The notes under the pieces are model-generated. The model made no database searches. It saw only the letters and a program-made list of their open reading frames with translations, and was not told the DNA's origin. The position numbers and the translations under genes are program-made. Shown here piece after piece: positions 8,201-9,649 of a DNA stretch of 9,649 nucleotides (its first letter is position 1; each line of letters starts with the position of its first letter). The DNA lies in contig SLDF01000366.1 in NCBI GenBank assembly GCA_007125435.1, positions 1 through 9,649 of the forward strand. Direction: 5' to 3'. Source of the stretch: Saprospiraceae bacterium. Lineage in GTDB: Bacteria > Bacteroidota > Bacteroidia > Chitinophagales > Saprospiraceae.

Positions 8201-9475
8201 AACATCGCTAGTGGCAATAGCGAAAGAGGCTGCACTGATTTCACTACTCAGCTTATCGTCTGCCGCAGCTATGCATCTGAGTACACCACTCTGATTGAAC
8301 AAAAATGGGGCGTTGTACCTGATACCATTATCACGAGAAGGCATGCTGCCATCTGTGGTATAAAAAACATCCGTTCCCTCTGGAACTTCTAAATTGATCA
8401 GTACCGGATTACTAAATACCCCTCCATTGGGCGTGATGGCCGGAGAGTCAGCATACTCAGCTTTCTCTGTAGCATCATTGGCTCTTCCTGGCGTAGGATT
8501 TTCGAAGTAGCCCCATGTACTGCCGTCATTTGATCTACCATAAGACCTATTCGTAGGTATAGGTCGCGGCGGTACCTCATCTAGTCTATCGCCTGATGGT
8601 GATGTCAATATAACTTCTTCACCGGAGGCACTGAGTCTAAAGTTACTGTGAATATTAGATGCTTTGATGAAACAATGAGATGCACACAGTGGCTCATCCA
8701 TATTACCGTCGGGCCATTGCCACCTGACAGCAAGATTGTCGCCTCCGGCAGCTTCTTTCATTAATGCAGATAGGTAGTATCTTTGACCAGCCTGTAGAAA
8801 GATCAACTCTGAACGCTGCACATTGTACTTGTTCCACTCTCTGGGACTTGTCCATCCCGGCACTGAGGCAATGGTCGCTGCATTGCTCTCTGATTCATCA
8901 GTACTTAGGCGCAATTCAGAACCATCATCACTGGCTATCCAAAAGCGATAACCACCTGTCTGAGGGGGTGTAATCCATGTATAAACATGCTGGCCATAAT
9001 CATCGGCTATATTTGTCGGCGCTTCAAAAAATTTGTGCAAGACATTTGAAGTGGTTGGATTATCAGGAAAGCTAGGATGGTTGACCAGATCACTAACCTG
9101 ACTACCGGGTATATCGCCATAGTATAGGCGCTGAATGCCATTCGTCCAGCCATCGGGAGTGCCAACTCTGTCTTTCCCTGACGCCCAAACCAATAGATAT
9201 TCCCCAGGTTCAATGGTGTAATCAGGCAAGACCCATTTGTAGGGATCATCATAATTATCAGACAAGCCAAAGCCTTCCAGATTTATGGGGTCACTGCCAA
9301 AATTATAGAGCTCTATCCAGTCCTCGAAGTCACCATCCTCGTCAGAGAACAATTCATTATTGGATGCTAAGACTTCATTGATCTGTATGTCTTGACTAAA
9401 ACCTACACTGACATTACAGAGTACAGGCAGCAAAAAAACGATGAATAATATTGAAAGTCTATGTTGTATGGGCAT
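5267..9475 (-). CDS. T9SS-exported CotH-family protein kinase with lamin-tail and PA14 domains
   Basis: The 1402-residue protein starts at the ATG at 9475. Modules in order: Sec signal peptide (1-27); lamin-tail domain first part (29-103, INEVLASN, WIELYN, YLLVWASGKDR); PA14 domain (about 112-270, YRFWIASDDGSELRLS and GGDNLAVRWQW); lamin-tail second part (273-333, IHSNFRLSASGEEVIL to FENPTPGRAN); chitobiase C-terminal-like module (341-420, VFYTTDGSMPSRDN); CotH kinase (about 431-840); jelly-roll-like module (845-1012); Ig/cadherin-like module (1018-1110, YFEDPEGDPI); second jelly-roll-like module (about 1122-1324, GLNEDGISFINTG); T9SS type A sorting domain (1336-1402, SISPNPTSG, AGTYIIRTDDGESVRFVKQ). 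In the kinase, RGSSSQSFPKKGY (481-493), D690 (KEIDGYRLS) and D713 (GPLWDFNLALGN) fit the ATP- and metal-binding residues; the 23-residue gap equals that between the catalytic and metal Asp of Bacillus CotH (D228, D251, from memory). The protein is expected at the cell surface or released. Substrates are unknown; spore-coat roles do not apply here. Confidence 0.9.
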   Translation of the reverse strand: MPIQHRLSILFIVFLLPVLCNVSVGFSQDIQINEVLASNNELFSDEDGDFEDWIELYNFGSDPINLEGFGLSDNYDDPYKWVLPDYTIEPGEYLLVWASGKDRVGTPDGWTNGIQRLYYGDIPGSQVSDLVNHPSFPDNPTTSNVLHKFFEAPTNIADDYGQHVYTWITPPQTGGYRFWIASDDGSELRLSTDESESNAATIASVPGWTSPREWNKYNVQRSELIFLQAGQRYYLSALMKEAAGGDNLAVRWQWPDGNMDEPLCASHCFIKASNIHSNFRLSASGEEVILTSPSGDRLDEVPPRPIPTNRSYGRSNDGSTWGYFENPTPGRANDATEKAEYADSPAITPNGGVFSNPVLINLEVPEGTDVFYTTDGSMPSRDNGIRYNAPFLFNQSGVLRCIAAADDKLSSEISAASFAIATSDVFNFGSNLPLMVIQDFGTPITPGNRTTAYMSLYEPQNDSTYLKSSADLASRIKINIRGSSSQSFPKKGYGFHILEENESNRKVSLLNMPDEHNWILHGPYSDKSLMRNAVSYELGSDLGHYSPRGQFIELFLHTGNGSLNASHYAGVYLLVERIKIADGRVEIEDLETYHNSEPEITGGYIFKIDRLNPGEEGFRTNRSSDFAYVRPNEFTISKPQADYLKGYIDEFEGVLFSSDFDDPENGYASYIDVPSFIDMHLITELTKEIDGYRLSTFFTKDRNGKIKSGPLWDFNLALGNANYLEGWNPEGWYYENIDERSYMYGWYNRLFADDNFDRKYKIRYRQLRQSVFSYDFLENKVLNYYNLLKEPADRNFQRYDILGEYVWPNWFIADTYKEEIDWMLGWIRERLDWMDEQLGNPLTLIHYWNFNDALQWEDPAFTIRNGNLSIEPGPSTEVTFGTGQDFTGENARFDDEAGAHLRVNNPIGSILDFNVSTHGFKDIIVSFETRRSGSGANRQYVFYSTDGDAYEMLDSIIVTDQPTLYTYDFSDIDEVSNNENFTFRLEIDYVEDGTGGEVGNNRFDNFTVDGEALDGVNLPPTLVNDLPNPLESVALSGDLFLDLDQYFEDPEGDPIEYDFTVRQPDILSASIDGNELQIIPLATGRTTITLSVSDDFNSPIDYDFDVLIYPDPYDLDGNNGASLFNFWSEDEPEGSFPNHMVFLQTNVTDPNLSSMFLTPYNIPEDDLNDDDINNIGFPYRNTRRTRLNGLNEDGISFINTGRDRDLGVALLALDTRGLSSATLDWEVSTLIANSRVYHMRLQYRTDISQDWIDYTDIDGNIVEYERNPTENIREVISHPLPLELLNQENLQLRWVYYYTGERISSSSGARDMIGLHRIAVNGEIITSADRDHDTFVPLSISPNPTSGQDIQFNKPISGNLYDMKGRVLDRYDNASYAPIDTLRAGTYIIRTDDGESVRFVKQ

Positions 9476-9525
9476 TAGAATAATTGTTTGATCTTCAACC
9501 CGAATTATGCATTAGAAAATCCCTG

Positions 9526-9554
9526 CCCGCCACCTGACGATGGCAGCAGGCGGG
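9526..9554. repeat. GC-rich hairpin upstream of the CotH gene
   Basis: CCCGCC (9526-9531) pairs with GGCGGG (9549-9554). Inside, CTG (9534-9536) pairs with CAG (9544-9546) across a 2x2 internal loop; GCCA (9529-9532) with TGGC (9541-9544) is an alternative. It lies 51-79 bp before the CotH start and stands out as GC-rich in an AT-rich upstream region. It may be a palindromic dispersed repeat, or the 3'-end structure of a gene beyond the window transcribed toward it. Confidence 0.5.
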
Positions 9555-9566
9555 TATTACGGCTTC

Positions 9567-9642
9567 AAAATAAGGCGCTTTGCTTGATTTTGTTCAATCA
9601 CCGTAGGGATGACTATGGCTCATTCACAAAATCGCTTATTTT
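9567..9642. repeat. long interrupted inverted repeat near the window edge
   Basis: AAAATAAG (9567-9574) pairs with CTTATTTT (9635-9642), and GATTTTGT (9586-9593) pairs with ACAAAATC (9626-9633). The arms give 16 perfect pairs, interrupted by an 11-nt bulge (9575-9585) opposite a single G (9634), around a 32-nt loop. It lies 92-167 bp upstream of the CotH start. It could be a regulatory dyad or RNA structure, or one terminus of a small mobile repeat. Confidence 0.5.
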
Positions 9643-9649
9643 TTCGCCA

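Noticed and set aside
5267..9475. Lipoprotein reading of the CotH signal peptide via C20
   Set aside because: The residues before C20 (P-V-L) do not fit a lipobox; an ordinary signal peptidase I site near residue 27 is the better reading.

Overview
The window reads as Bacteroidota DNA, plausibly a Saprospiria- or Cytophagia-like marine or environmental lineage. The evidence is a type IX secretion (T9SS) C-terminal sorting domain, a DUF3857/transglutaminase/DUF2569 protein of the kind common in that phylum, a BamA/TamA-like outer-membrane protein, moderate GC content, AT-rich start regions without strong Shine-Dalgarno sites, and short 'cttgaa' and 'cccgcaac' style intergenic repeats. The taxonomic placement is inference from gene content only.

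Layout. Positions 1-346 hold no gene. They carry a 7-bp tandem repeat and then a possible structured RNA (about 72-237). Positions 347-2942 (+) are one broken gene: a secreted, membrane-anchored DUF3857/transglutaminase-like protein of about 864 codons. It has two lesions, an in-frame TAA three codons before the catalytic Cys and a +1 frameshift in a T run near 2245-2247. Positions 2943-3190 are a convergent spacer with two perfect hairpins and short degenerate repeats. Positions 3191-4984 (-) encode a compact Omp85-family protein (POTRA-like region plus 16-strand-type barrel). Positions 4985-5266 are a spacer with little in it. Positions 5267-9475 (-) encode a 1402-residue cell-surface CotH-family protein kinase with lamin-tail, PA14, chitobiase-C-like, Ig/cadherin-like and two jelly-roll-like modules, and a T9SS sorting signal. 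Positions 9476-9649 are the region upstream of that gene, with a GC-rich hairpin and a long interrupted inverted repeat that reaches almost to the window edge.

How the genes relate. All three proteins belong to the cell envelope. The CotH protein should cross the inner membrane by Sec and the outer membrane by T9SS, and then be displayed or released. The Omp85 protein would sit in the outer membrane, and the broken gene would have encoded a periplasmic enzyme domain on an inner-membrane anchor. The CotH and Omp85 genes share a strand but are 282 bp apart, so co-transcription is possible and not demonstrated. I see no CRISPR array, tRNA, rRNA, transposase or defence operon. The most worthwhile items are the doubly broken transglutaminase gene, the PA14 domain nested inside a split lamin-tail domain in the CotH protein, and the RNA-like element at the left edge.
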